From NCBI RefSeq assembly GCF_021018895.1, contig NC_079386.1, positions 4,631,835 to 4,695,834 on the forward strand: a stretch of 64,000 bases of DNA, read 5' to 3'. The first letter of the stretch is position 1, and the number at the start of each line of letters is the position of its first letter. The position numbers were made by a program, and so were the translations under genes. Positions 34,226-46,909 of the stretch are shown in pieces. Below the pieces are notes generated by a model, which made no database searches, was not told the DNA's origin, and saw only the letters and a list, made by a program, of their open reading frames with translations. This stretch comes from Seriola aureovittata (lineage: Eukaryota; Chordata; Actinopteri; Carangiformes; Carangidae).

Positions 34226-36316
34226 TGTTTCATGGTTTACCATGGCAGACACTTTTTGTTAGTTTGTTTGGACTTTTTTAACTTCTATTTTTATTTTGTA
34301 GTTGGTTTCCTTGTGTCTCTCAATGTTTTTACTTCCTGTCTTGGTCCTGTTTCTCAGTGTGGTGATTGCCTGCCCCAACCTAATGTGTTTCACCTGTATT
34401 CAATCACCCTTGTCTCCCTTTTCTCTATATAGTCTTTGTGTTCCCCTTTGTCTGTGTCGGTTCGTCTTCAGGCCCCTTTCCACGCTGGCTGATCCCCTGT
34501 CTGACTCGGACTTGGACGACTCTGACGAGTCCCCTTTCAAGGGAACTCATATGGCCATTTTTACGGGGTTTTGTGGTGGCCACAGAAGGCGAGGTCATCA
34601 TGGCTCCCGTTGCCACAGGGAGGCTCGGCCCCAGCCCGAGGTTCCTCGCTTCCTGCCCAAGCCCCAGTCCCAGGTCTCCTGTTTCCAGCCCAAGCCACAG
34701 TCCCAGGTCCTCAGTTTCCAGCCCAAGCCCCAGCTACCCCACTGTCCAGAGCCTCTGCTCTCCTGTGGCCAGGAACCCTCGCCAACCACCCTGGCTGACG
34801 CATCAGCTGTTCCAGCGTCAGGGTTCCCAGTTGGCGTTTCGTCGGTTCCTGACTCAATTCCCGGGTCGACCATCCTGGCTGACGCATCAGCTGTCTCAGC
34901 ATCAGCGGTCCCAGTCGACTCCTCCCTTGTTCCTGAGTTAGGTGTTCTGGACAATGTCTCACCTGCTCCCCATTTCCTGTCGGAGGCCCAGCTGACTCCT
35001 GATTCTGGTTCCCAGTCAGTGGTCCGGTAGAATCCTGCTCCCCGTTTCCTGATGGCGGTCCGGCCAATTCCTGCTCCCATGTCCTGTTGGCGATCCAGCC
35101 GAATCCTTTTCCTAGTGTCCTGTCGATGGCCCAGCTGACTCCTGATTCTGGTTCCCAGTCGGTGGTCTGGCCAACATCTGCTCCTAGTGTCCTGTTGGCA
35201 GGATGGCTGAATCCTGCTCCTTGTGTCCCATTGGCGATCCAGCTGATTCTGGTTCCCAGTCAGTGGTCCGGCCGAATTCTGCTCCTCGTGTTCTGTCGGC
35301 AGACCAACTGTCTCCTGGTCCTGTTAACCAGTCGGCTCCTGGCCACCCTCTGGAGGAGCTCTGCCTCCCACGCTGGCTTCCTGCTTGCCCTCCAGAGGGG
35401 CGACGCCATCCTCCGGCTCGACCTCTGGAGAGACCTCGTCTTCGCCGCCGTCAACGTGCTTGCCATCCAGAGGGGCTCCGCCTGCCATGCTGGCTTCCGC
35501 CTTGACCTCTGGAGAGACCAGGTCTTCGTTGTCGGCCTCCAGAACGGCTCCATCCATTTGCCCGACCTGCGGGTCGCTCCACTTTACTGCCCACCCTGTC
35601 CATAAGGCCTCCGAGCCGCCCCCCTGAGTTGCCCTGTTTTGCCCCTGAGCATCAGAGGATGCTCTCCTGCTCTGCCCCTGTGGTCTCAGGCTCTTTCCAT
35701 TGCCTGGTTGCGTTCCCTCCTGTCCACTGGCCCCTGAATCCCTTCTCCGGTACCCCTCCTCCCGCCTGACTTAGTGTTTGTGCTTTTTAAAAGGTCGCCT
35801 GGAATCTGACCCTTTGGGGGGGGGGGTGTGATGGTTTGCCATGGCAGACACTTTTGTTGGTTTGTTTGGACTTTCGTCACTTTCTCTTTTATTTTGTAGT
35901 TGGTTTCCTTGGTGTGTCTCAATGTTTTTACTTCCTGTCTTGGTCCTGTTTATCTGTGTGGTGATTGTTTGCCCCACCCTAATGTGTTTCACCTGTGTTC
36001 AATCACCCTTGCCTCCCTTGTGTCTATACAGTCTTTGTGCTCCCCTTTGTCTGTTGGTTCATCTGTTGATCGATGGTTTTTCTGTGATCTGTTCATGTCT
36101 GGTTGGTCCTCAGTCTGTTCATGTTGCCAGTTCTTGTCTTCTGTTGTCATCCCCTGTGGTTCCTCGTGTTTTGTCCCGCTGTTTAAGTTCTTGTGTAACC
36201 CTTGTGTTTCGGTTTTCTTTTGTGGTTCACCAGCCGGTTCTTAAGCTGATAAACTTTTTGCACCTCATTCCCCTGTGTTGGCTGCATTTGGGTCCAGCCT
36301 TTCCCGCATCGTGACA
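34226..36316 (+). mobile_element. Non-autonomous LTR retroelement
   Basis: A probable 3' LTR spans 35827-36316 (TGTGATGG...CGTGACA) and is preceded by an 11-base G run (35816-35826) as polypurine tract. Its first 230 bp or so match 34226-34460, a truncated 5' LTR. The interior (34460-35815) has no gag, protease or reverse transcriptase. It is a proline/serine-rich, repeat-built sequence: QPKPQSQV units near 34650-34735, and blocks such as ctgactcctgattctggttc at about 34993, 35138 and 35240. Open frames on both strands reflect this repetition. No target duplication was found. Confidence 0.6.
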
Positions 36317-36769
36317 GAACATGACAGTCTGGAGGAAGGTGGAACAGAGCAAAGCTCAGTAATATTTTAACTAAAGTCTAGAAATGAAGATCAAATGTGA
36401 TATTCACATTCACAACAGAAGATTAGCATAAATGTTGTTCACATTAGTCCCTGAAATGCTGCTTCAGGCAAATGTTTGAAGTCTGACCTTTGTCAACAGG
36501 AGCAGTGGCACTCAGCACAACTCAAAAATCATATTTGTTGATGAATTTTGAACAAGTGTTGTTTCTCTTTGGACACATGGCGACCTTTGTTAGGTGTGGT
36601 TCTGGTGCAGAGAGCTGGTGGCCAAGCTTCCTCTGGTTGACACCTCACTAATGATACAGATACAGATACGTGACTGACACAGTCAGTGCTGTTTGTTAGT
36701 GCAGTGAATTGACTGGCAGCTATATGACTACACATACGCATCCAAAGATATCACAGAGGGAAGTCAGTG
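36317..36769. other. Spacer
   Basis: No gene or known repeat recognised between the LTR element and the receptor relic. Confidence 0.35.
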
Positions 36770-37060
36770 TTCACTGCTCCCTCTCTGATTCTACCACTAG
36801 AAAGCTTTGACTTCACAGGCCTCATGGTTTTCTCCTCAGTTGTGCTCACACACACCTTTCTGTCTCTTCCTGTCAAACAAGTGATGTGAGACAGAGACAG
36901 ACATCCAGTCTGACACAAACAGTACACACACCACATTTAGTTGTTTTAACAACTAAACAACATGAACTACTGCTTTTAATAAAAGTCAGCAAGAATGTAA
37001 GTTTCATTTACAGCTGGTTGAACACACACTACTACAATTAGCAGTGAAGTCAAGAGGAGG
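36770..37060 (-). pseudogene. Receptor relic: V-exon start fused to 3' flank
   Basis: The minus strand at about 36917-36890 shows a V-exon acceptor and its first codons (cag then ACTGGATGTCTGTCTCTGTC, WMSVSVS). It passes straight into the cluster's 3'-flank module (about 36840-36885) with every later exon missing. The upstream part (36960-37050) matches intron 1 of receptor B (from about 8640). A single large deletion seems to have removed the gene body; no leader exon was found. Confidence 0.6.
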
Positions 37061-37160
37061 GTGCTTTTCTTTTTCTTCCTTTAACTGAGCACATAAACAC
37101 TTCCAGGAAAATAAGATTTGATGCAAACGTTTATGCTCAAGGAGTACAAGTTAAGAAGGT

Positions 37161-37164
<4 letters not shown>

Positions 37165-37212
<48 letters not shown>

Positions 37213-37319
37213 TGTGTGTGTTTGTGTGTATACATGTGTGTGTTTGTGTATGTTTTTGTGTGTATGTGTGTGTTTTTGTGTTTATGCATGTATGTGTGTG
37301 TATGTGTTTGTGTGTATAC

Positions 37320-37353
<34 letters not shown>
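37165..37353. repeat. (GT)n microsatellite, interrupted
   Basis: GT-rich run with scattered ta and ttt interruptions. It produces low-complexity cysteine/valine frames that are not genes. Confidence 0.95.
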
Positions 37354-37885
37354 CGGTGGCTTTACTTCAGGCTGAAGTTCAGATTCGTCAGTGATACAGA
37401 AAGTACTCTTTGTCGCCACAGTGGCGAAAACAGTGACGAGCTGCTCATACAATATATTCACTGAAAATTTTAACCAAATTTTATTCTTAATTCAAACATT
37501 CAGCACATTGTTATACACACCCTCAGTTAAAACATACTGTTACTATATTGATGCAGAATGTTCTTCAGTCCAGAGAGATACAGGTGATGCTATTCCACAT
37601 GTCAGCATTACAGAAGAGAGGCAGACTTCATTCACTGTGTTTTCAGGTTTTAATTTTCAGGCCTCATGATTCCCCCTCTGTGCTCAGACCACACTGTGCT
37701 GTCTCTTCCTGTCAAACAAGTCATGTGTTTCTCACTCCCTCCTCCTCTGCTGCAACACCAGCCATATTCTTTTAGACATGAGACGGTCTTCATGGCACCT
37801 TCACTGTAAAATGAATACTTCTGGACAAGAGTAATAGTGACCCCTCCCCCTCCACTAGCCTCATCCAAACAGCAGGTTAATGAGT

Positions 37886-39126
37886 CTATCTGGTGGCAGC
37901 GTACACAACATTTGGCTCCAGCTCTCTTCTTCTTCTTGCTGCTGGACCAAAATCCACTGTTGCGTAGTTCAAGTCACCAGAGTGCAGATTCTGTAAATGT
38001 AGTGAGTATTTATACTAAGTGATGATGTGACATGTTAAATCATGTGTATTAAAGTCAATGTTTAAACTGGGTTCACCTCTCTCCGTTGTGGGTCTTTTTC
38101 TTCATCCTCACCTTAATGACAGAGATAAGACATCTGGTCAGATGAGTCACGTTCAGTGTAAAATCTTTGAGTAGCACTTTGTGATTCGGTGCCTTCATAA
38201 GAGTTTAAAGGTCAAAGGTCAATGTTTTCAATTATCTCTACATCTGCTTGATGGTTTGGCACAAATACCTGCAAAACGAATGACTTCTGTACTTCCATCC
38301 AGTACTCAGGGGAGATTCAGTTAAATGTCATTTCTCAAATGCTACAAGATGTGAAAAATATTCTCAAATACAAAAGATACAGAAGCGTAAGAAAATACCT
38401 TTCTGAAGTTTCCTGATTTTAACAACCAGACCAATGATGACCATTACAAGGAAAACAGTCAGACCGCCCAGGATCAGACTCGTCAGCTCTGGTTTTTCAT
38501 CAGACGTTTCTAAAACAAAACTCATGAAGTCAGACTATAAACTTTCCATTTGGTGACTTGAAACCAGGCTAACAATCTGCACAATGAGAGAAATCTTACT
38601 CTGAGACTTGCTGTCCACGTCATCATCAGATCGATTGCTGCCTTTTAAGGAAATAAACGTAACCTTGATCTTATTTTGACAGATCTGCATTAAAATCACA
38701 TTTTGATGTTTAAAAAGCCACTTTTTTGCCCAGGTATACAACTGTAAACGTATGTTTGCATTGTTAGAAGATGATTTACAGTAATCTTACCTTGAACATG
38801 TAAATCTATTTCACTGAAAACCAGACGTCCACTTGTGTAAAATCCACAGAAATACAGTCCAGAGTCTGAGAAATCCACTGTTTTGATTTTGAGAAAGACA
38901 GTGGAGATGTTGGAGCTCATTTCAAATGTTGTATTTTGATATCCATCGCAGTATTCAATCGTGGATCCGATCATAACAGAGATACAGCTGACCTTGGTTT
39001 TGTTGACCAGTCTGAGCCAAAATGTCAGAGGGTCATAATTAAACATTTTGGAGCAGTGCAGTGTGACGTCTCCACCAGACTGGACGTCCACAGTCTGAGA
39101 CTGAGACACTGAGACAGAGATCCAGC
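37886..39126 (-). pseudogene. V-set Ig receptor J, leader exon missing
   Basis: Recent copy of receptor I. Exons: V 38791-39126, hinge 38600-38641, transmembrane 38399-38509, cytoplasmic 38077-38111, last 37886-37990, all open and in phase. The tail keeps LNYATV and VVYAATR and the membrane exon matches I. Homology to I stops about 25 bp upstream of the V exon (39150, inside intron 1), and no leader exon or promoter is found before the satellite starts at about 39.35 kb. So J is a 5'-truncated pseudogene, unless its leader lies beyond more than 24 kb of satellite. The V domain has all four cysteines but is two codons shorter and differs from I at about 16 positions, unusual given near-identical introns and tail. 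Confidence 0.7.
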
Positions 39127-39149
39127 CTGAAACAAACAGCAGACACAAC

Positions 39150-39346
39150 TAGAAAATTCCAGGGAAATTTTGAGTGCCACGGGGGCTACTGCCGGGATGA
39201 GTACATGATTTATTTCCAGTGTTCAAAAGTCACCCTGATCATATTCTGGTTTTGAGAAATGTCTTGATATAAAAGACTCTGATATAAAACAATGTCACAT
39301 CCCTCCATCATGTATTATGTGGCAAATATCTCATATTCTGTCTTGT
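39150..39346. other. Junction between receptor J and the satellite
   Basis: About 200 bp of unique sequence (including gtgccacgggggctactgcc) with no gene. It separates the truncated intron of J from the first satellite monomers. Confidence 0.5.
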
Positions 39347-40338
39347 TTTTCGGTATTTTTATGCCTTAGTATACTATGATGTTTTGTGCCCTACAATATT
39401 ATGACGTCTTTTGACATTTTTATGCCTTGCTATACTGTGACGTTTTTTGAAATTTTCACTCCGTACTATAAGATGGAGATTTTTGGCATTTTTGTGCCTG
39501 ACTATAACATTTTCACACCATACAGTATGATGATGTTTTTTCTTAAATTTCATGCCATAGTGGACTATGACATTTTTTGACAATTTTATGCCTTACTATA
39601 CTATTAAGTTTTTTGAAATTTTTATGCAATACTATACTATGAGGTTTTTTTTACATTTTGACATCATACTATCCGATGAATTTTTTGGGCATTTTTATGA
39701 TTCACTATATCATGACGTTTTATGCCTTACTATACTAAAACTTTTTTTTGACATTTTTATACCTTAGTATACTATGACGTTTTTTAGCATTTTTATGCCA
39801 TATTATAGTATGATGTTTTTTGAAATTTTATGCCATACTATACTATGAGGTTTTTTTTACATTTTCACACAATACAGTATGATGACGTTTTTTGAAATTT
39901 CATACCATAGTATACTATGACATTTTTTGACATTTCTATGCCTTATTATACTATGACCTTTTTTTAAATTTTATGCCATACTATACTATGATTTTTTTTA
40001 CATTTTAACGCCATATTATACAATGAAGTTTTTTGGCATTTTAATGCCTTAATATACTATGACATTTTATTTCTTAATATACCATAATTCTAATGATATT
40101 TTTTTGCCTTGCTATGCTATGGCGTTTTATACCTGACCATACTATGATGTTATTTGACATTTTTATATCTTAGTATGATATGACGTTTCTTTACATTTTC
40201 ATGCCAGACTATATGATGAGGTTTTTATGAAATATTATGCCATCCTATACTATGAGGTTTCTGAAATTTTCACGCGATAGTATACGATGAAGTTTTTTGG
40301 CATTTTTATGCCTTACTATACTATGACGTTTTGCATAA
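39347..40338 (-). repeat. Satellite array, inverted left arm
   Basis: About 1 kb of monomers in the opposite orientation to the main array (tatgccttactatactatga, then cgttttttgaaattt). They are more diverged from one another than those to the right. The switch lies at about 40338, where ctatgacgttttg faces caaaaaacgtcatag across ten bases. Confidence 0.85.
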
Positions 40339-41034
40339 AATTTCAAAAAACGTCATAGTATAGTATGGCATAAAATTTAAAAAAATGTCATAGTACATTA
40401 AGGCATAAAAATGGCAAAAAAAATCATAGTATAGTCAGGCACAAAACGTCACAGTATAGTAAGGAATAAAAATGCCAAAAAAATACATATTATAGTAGAG
40501 CATAAAATTTCAAAAAACGTCATAGTATAGTATTGCATAAAATTTCAAAAAACGTCATAGTATAATATGGCATAAAATTTCAAAAAACGTCATAGTATAA
40601 TAAGGCATAAAAATGGCAAAAAACGTCATAGTATAGTCAGGCACAAAACGTCACAGTATAGTAAGGCATAAAAATGCCTAAAAAAGTCATATTCTAGTAG
40701 AGCATAAAAATGGCAAAAAACATCATAGTATAGTCAGGCACAAAACGTCACAGTATAGTAAGGCATAAAATGCCAAAAAAATACATATTATAGTAGAGCA
40801 TAAAAATGGTAAAAAACGTCATAGTATAGTATGGCATAAAATTTCAAAAAACGTCATAGTATAATAAGGCATAAAAATGGCAAAAAACATCATAGTATAG
40901 TATGGCATAAAATTTCAAAAAACGTCATAGTATAGTATGGCATAAAATTTCAAAAAATGTCATAGTACATTAAGGCATAAAAATGGCAAAAAACATCATA
41001 GTATAGTCAGGAACAAAACGTCACAGTATAGTAA

Positions 41035-44000
41035 GGAAAAAAATGCCAAAAAAATACATATTATAGTAGAGCATAAAAATGGTAAAAAACGTCATAGTAT
41101 AGTATGGCATAAAATTTCAAAAAACGTCATAGTATAATAAGGCATAAAAATGGCAAAAAACATCATAGTATAGTCAGGCACAAAACGTCACAGTATAGTA
41201 AGGCAAAAAAATGCCAAAAAAAGTAATATTATAGTAGAGCATAAAAATGTAAAAAAACGTCATAGTATAATAAGGCATAAAAATGGCAAAAAACGTCATA
41301 GTATAGTCAGGCACAAAACGTCACAGTATAGTAAGGCAAAAAAATGGCAAAAAATGTCATATTATAGTATGGCATAAAATTTCAAAAAACGTCATAGTAT
41401 AGTATGGCATAAAATTTCAAAAAATGTCATAGTATATTAAGGCATAAAAATGGCAAAAAACATCATAGTATAGTCAGGCACAAAAGGTCACAGTATAGTA
41501 AGGCATAAAAATGCCAAAAAAATACATATTATAGTAGAGCATAAAAATGGCAGAAAACGTCATAGTATAGTATGGCATAAAATTTCAAAAAACGTCATAG
41601 TATAATAAGGCATAAAAATGGCAAAAAACGTCATAGTATAGTCAGGCACAAAACGTCACAGTATAGTAAGGCATAAAAATGCCTAAAAAAGTCATATTCT
41701 AGTAGAGCATAAAAATGGCAAAAAACATCATAGTATAGTCAGGCACAAAACGTGACAGTATAGTAAGGCATAAAATGCCAAAAAAATACATATTATAGTA
41801 GAGCATAAAAATGGTAAAAAACGTCATAGTATAGTATGGCATAAAATTTCAAAAAAGTCATAGTATAATAAGGCATAAAAATGGCAAAAAACGTCATAGT
41901 ATAGTATGGCATAAAATTTCAAAAAATGTCATAGTACATTAAGGCATAAAAATGGCAAAAAACACATCATAGTATAGTCAGGAACAAAACGTCACAGTAT
42001 AGTAAGGAATAAAAATGCCAAAAAAATACATATTATAGTAGAGCATAAAATTTCAAAAAACGTCATAGTATAGTAATGCATAAAATTTCAAAAAACGTCA
42101 TAGTATAGTATGGCATAAAATTTCAAAAAACGTCATAGTATAATAAGGCATAAAAATGGCAAAAAACATCATAGTATAGTCAGGCACGAAACGTCACAGT
42201 ATGGTAAGCCATAAAAATGCCAAAAAAATACATATTATAGTAGAGCATAAAAATGGCAAAAAACGTCATAGTATAGTATGGCATAAAATTTCAAAAAACG
42301 TCATAGTATAGTATGGCATAAAAATTCAAAAAACGTCATAGTATATAAGGCATAAAAATGTCAAAAAACATCATAGTATAGTCAGGCACAAAACGTCACA
42401 GTATAGTAAGGAATAAAAATGCCAAAAAAATACATATTATAGTAGAGCATAAAATTTCAAAAAACGTCATAGTATAGTATTGCATAAAATTTCAAAAAAC
42501 GTCATAGTATAGTATGGCATAAAATTTCAAAAAACGTCATAGTATAATAAAGCATAAAAATGGCAAAAAACGTCATAGTATAGTATGGCATAAAATTTCA
42601 AAAAACGTCATAGTATAGTATGGCATAAAATTTCAAAAAACGTCATAGTATAATAAGGCATAAAAATGGCAAAAAACATCATAGTATAGTCAGGCACGAA
42701 ACGTCACTATATAATAAGCCATAAAAATGCCAAAAAAATACATATTATAGCAGGGCATAAAAATGGCAAAAATCGTCATAGTATAGTATGGCATAAAATT
42801 TCAAAAAACGTCATAGTATAATAAGGCATAAAAATGGCAAAAAACATCATAGTATAGTCAGGAACAAAACGTCACAGTATAGTAAGGAATAAAAATGCCA
42901 AAAAAATACATACTATAGTAGAGCATAAAATTTCAAAAAACGTCATAGTATAGTATGGCATAAAATTTCAAAAAACGTCATTGTATAGTATGGCATAAAA
43001 TTTCAAAAAACGTCATAGTATAATAAGTCATAAAAATGGCAAAAAACGTCATAGTATAGTCAGGCACAAAACGTCACAGTATAGTAAGGCATAAAAATGC
43101 CAAAAAAATACATATTATAGTAGAGCATAAAAATGGTAAAAAACGTCATAGTATAGTATGGCATAAAATTTCAAAAAACGTCATAGTATAATAAGGCATA
43201 AAAATGGCAAAAAACATCATAGTATAGTCAGGCACAAAACGTCACAGTATAGTAAGGCAAAAAAATGCCAAAAAAAGTAATATTATAGTAGAGCATAAAA
43301 ATGTAAAAAAACGTCATAGTATAATAAGGCATAAAAATGGCAAAAAACGTCATAGTATAGTCAGGCACAAAACGTCACAGTATAGTAAGGCAAAAAAATG
43401 GCAAAAAATGTCATATTATAGTATGGCATAAAATTTCAAAAAACGTCATAGTATAGTATGGCATAAAATTTCAAAAAATGTCATAGTATATTAAGGCATA
43501 AAAATGGCAAAAAACATCATAGTATAGTCAGGCACAAAAGGTCACAGTATAGTAAGGCATAAAAATGCCAAAAAAATACATATTATAGTAGAGCATAAAA
43601 ATGGCAGAAAACGTCATAGTATAGTATGGCATAAAATTTCAAAAAACGTCATAGTATAATAAGGCATAAAAATGGCAAAAAACGTCATAGTATAGTCAGG
43701 CACAAAACGTCACAGTATAGTAAGGCATAAAAATGCCTAAAAAAGTCATATTCTAGTAGAGCATAAAAATGGCAAAAAACATCATAGTATAGTCAGGCAC
43801 AAAACGTGACAGTATAGTAAGGCATAAAATGCCAAAAAAATACATATTATAGTAGAGCATAAAAATGGTAAAAAACGTCATAGTATAGTATGGCATAAAA
43901 TTTCAAAAAAGTCATAGTATAATAAGGCATAAAAATGGCAAAAAACGTCATAGTATAGTATGGCATAAAATTTCAAAAAATGTCATAGTACATTAAGGCA

Positions 44001-45335
44001 TAAAAATGGCAAAAAACATCATAGTATAGTCAGGAACAAAACGTCACAGTATAGTAAGGAATAAAAATGCCAAAAAAATACATATTATAGTAGAGCATAA
44101 AATTTCAAAAAACGTCATAGTATAGTAATGCATAAAATTTCAAAAAACGTCATAGTATAGTATGGCATAAAATTTCAAAAAACGTCATAGTATAATAAGG
44201 CATAAAAATGGCAAAAAACATCATAGTATAGTCAGGCACGAAACGTCACAGTATGGTAAGCCATAAAAATGCCAAAAAAATACATATTATAGTAGAGCAT
44301 AAAAATGGCAAAAAACGTCATAGTATAGTATGGCATAAAATTTCAAAAAACGTCATAGTATAGTATGGCATAAAATTTCAAAAAAGGTCATAGTATATTA
44401 AGGCATAAAAATGTCAAAAAACATCATAGTATAGTCAGGCACAAAACGTCACAGTATAGTAAGGAATAAAAATGCCAAAAAAATACATATTATAGTAGAG
44501 CATAAAATTTCAAAAAACGTCATAGTATAGTATTGCATAAAATTTCAAAAAACGTCATAGTATAGTATGGCATAAAATTTCAAAAAACGTCATAGTATAA
44601 TAAAGCATAAAAATGGCAAAAAACGTCATAGTATAGTATGGCATAAAATTTCAAAAAACGTCATAGTATAGTATGGCATAAAATTTCAAAAAACGTCATA
44701 GTATAATAAGGCATAAAAATGGCAAAAAACATCATAGTATAGTCAGGCACGAAACGTCACTATATAATAAGCCATAAAAATGCCAAAAAAATACATATTA
44801 TAGCAGGGCATAAAAATGGCAAAAATCGTCATAGTATAGTATGGCATAAAATTTCAAAAAACGTCATAGTATAATAAGGCATAAAAATGGCAAAAAACAT
44901 CATAGTATAGTCAGGAACAAAACGTCACAGTATAGTAAGGAATAAAAATGCCAAAAAAATACATACTATAGTAGAGCATAAAATTTCAAAAAACGTCATA
45001 GTATAGTATGGCATAAAATTTCAAAAAACGTCATTGTATAGTATGGCATAAAATTTCAAAAAACGTCATAGTATAATAAGTCATAAAAATGGCAAAAAAC
45101 GTCATAGTATAGTCAGGCACAAAACGTCACAGTATAGTAAGGCATAAAAATGCCAAAAAAATACATATTATAGTAGAGCATAAAAATGGTAAAAAACGTC
45201 ATAGTATAGTATGGCATAAAATTTCAAAAAACGTCATAGTATAATAAGGCATAAAAATGGCAAAAAACATCATAGTATAGTCAGGCACAAAACGTCACAG
45301 TATAGTAAGGCAAAAAAATGCCAAAAAAAGTCATA
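41035..45335 (+). repeat. About 2.05-kb higher-order repeat, two copies plus part of a third
   Basis: Landmarks recur at an offset of 2053-2054 bp: gcataaaaatgtaaaaaaac at 41239 and 43293, the aaatggcagaaaac unit at about 41546 and 43600, and cagggcat at 42751 and 44804. A third copy starts near 45.1 kb and diverges after about 45335. The copies differ by only a few bases. Confidence 0.75.
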
Positions 45336-46909
45336 TTATAGTAGAGCATAAAAATGTAAAAAAACGTCATAGTATTGTATGGCATAAAATTTCAAAAAAA
45401 CATCATAGTATAATAAGGCATAAAATTGGCAAAAAACGTCATAGTATAGTCAGGCCCAAAACGTCACAGTATAGTAAGGCAAAAAAATGCCAAAAAAATA
45501 CATATTGTAGTAGAGCATAAAAATGGCAAAAAAAGTCATAGTATAGTATGGTATAAAATTTCAAAAAACGTCATAGTATAATAAGGCATAAAAATGGCAA
45601 AAAACGTCATAGTATAGTCAGGCACAAAACGTCACAGTATAGTAAGGCATAAAAATGCCTAAAAAAGTCGTATTCTAGTAGAGCATAAAAATGGTAAAAA
45701 ACGTCATAGTATAGTCAGGCACAAAACGTCACAGTATAGTAAGGCATAAAATGCCAAAAAAATACATATTATAGTAGAGCATAAAAATGGTAAAAAACGT
45801 CATAGTATAGTATGGCATAAAATTTCAAAAAAGTCATAGTATAATAAGGCATAAAAATGGTAAAAAACGTCATAGTATAGTATGGCATAAAATTTCAAAA
45901 AACGTCATAGTATAGTATGGCATAAAATTTCAAAAAATGTCATAGTACATTAAGGCATAAAAATGGCAAAAAACATCATAGTATAGTCAGGAACAAAACG
46001 TCACAGTATAGTAAGGAATAAAAATGCCAAAAAAATACATACTATAGTAGAGCATTAAATTTCAAAAAACGTCATAGTATAGTATTGCATAAAATTTCAA
46101 AAAACGTCATTGTATAGTATGGCATAAAATTTCAAAAAACGTCATAGTATAATAAGTCATAAAAATGGCAAAAAACGTCATAGTATAGTCAGGCACAAAA
46201 CGTCACAGTATAGTAAGGCATAAAATGCCAAAAAAATACATATTATAGTAGAGCATAAAAATGGTAAAAAAGTCATAGTATAGTATGGCATAAAATTTCA
46301 AAAAACGTCATAGTATAATAAGGCATAAAAATGGCATAAAACGTCATAGTATAGTCAGGCACAAAACGTCACAGTATAGTAAGGCAAAAAAATGGCAGAA
46401 AACGTCATAGTATAGTCAGGCACAAAACGTCACAGTATAGTAAGGCATAAAAATGCCCAAAGAATACATATTATAGTAGAGCATAAAAATGGTAAAAAAC
46501 GTCATAGTATAGTATGGCATAAAATTTCAAAAAAACATCATAGTATAATAAGGCATAAAAATGGCAAAAAACATCATAGTATAGTCAGGCACAAAACGTC
46601 ACAGTATAGTAAGGCATAAAAATGCCAAAAAAATACATATTATAGTAGAGCATAAAAATGGCAAAAAACGTCATAGTATAGTATGGCATAAAATTTCAAA
46701 AAACGTCATAGTATAATAAGGCATAAAAATGGCAAAAAACATCATAGTATAGTATGGCATAAAATTTCAAAAAACGTCATAGTATAGTATGGCATAAAAT
46801 TTCAAAAAATGTCATAGTACATTAAGGCATAAAAATGGCAAAAAACATCATAGTATAGTCAGGAACAAAACGTCACAGTATAGTAAGGAAAAAAATGCCA
46901 AAAAAATAC

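Noticed and set aside
34302..35627. Proline/serine-rich protein gene
   Set aside because: The frames lie inside an LTR-bounded repeat element, overlap on both strands, and follow internal repeats rather than a gene structure.
37118..37464. Cysteine/valine-rich plus frames
   Set aside because: Same cause: an interrupted (GT)n microsatellite.
39374..39767. Frames in the satellite (also 53786-53992, 54768-54959, 55285-55476, 59707-59922)
   Set aside because: Monomers of 36 bp keep a frame open by chance; the translations are repeats of the monomer or antisense to tRNA-like units.
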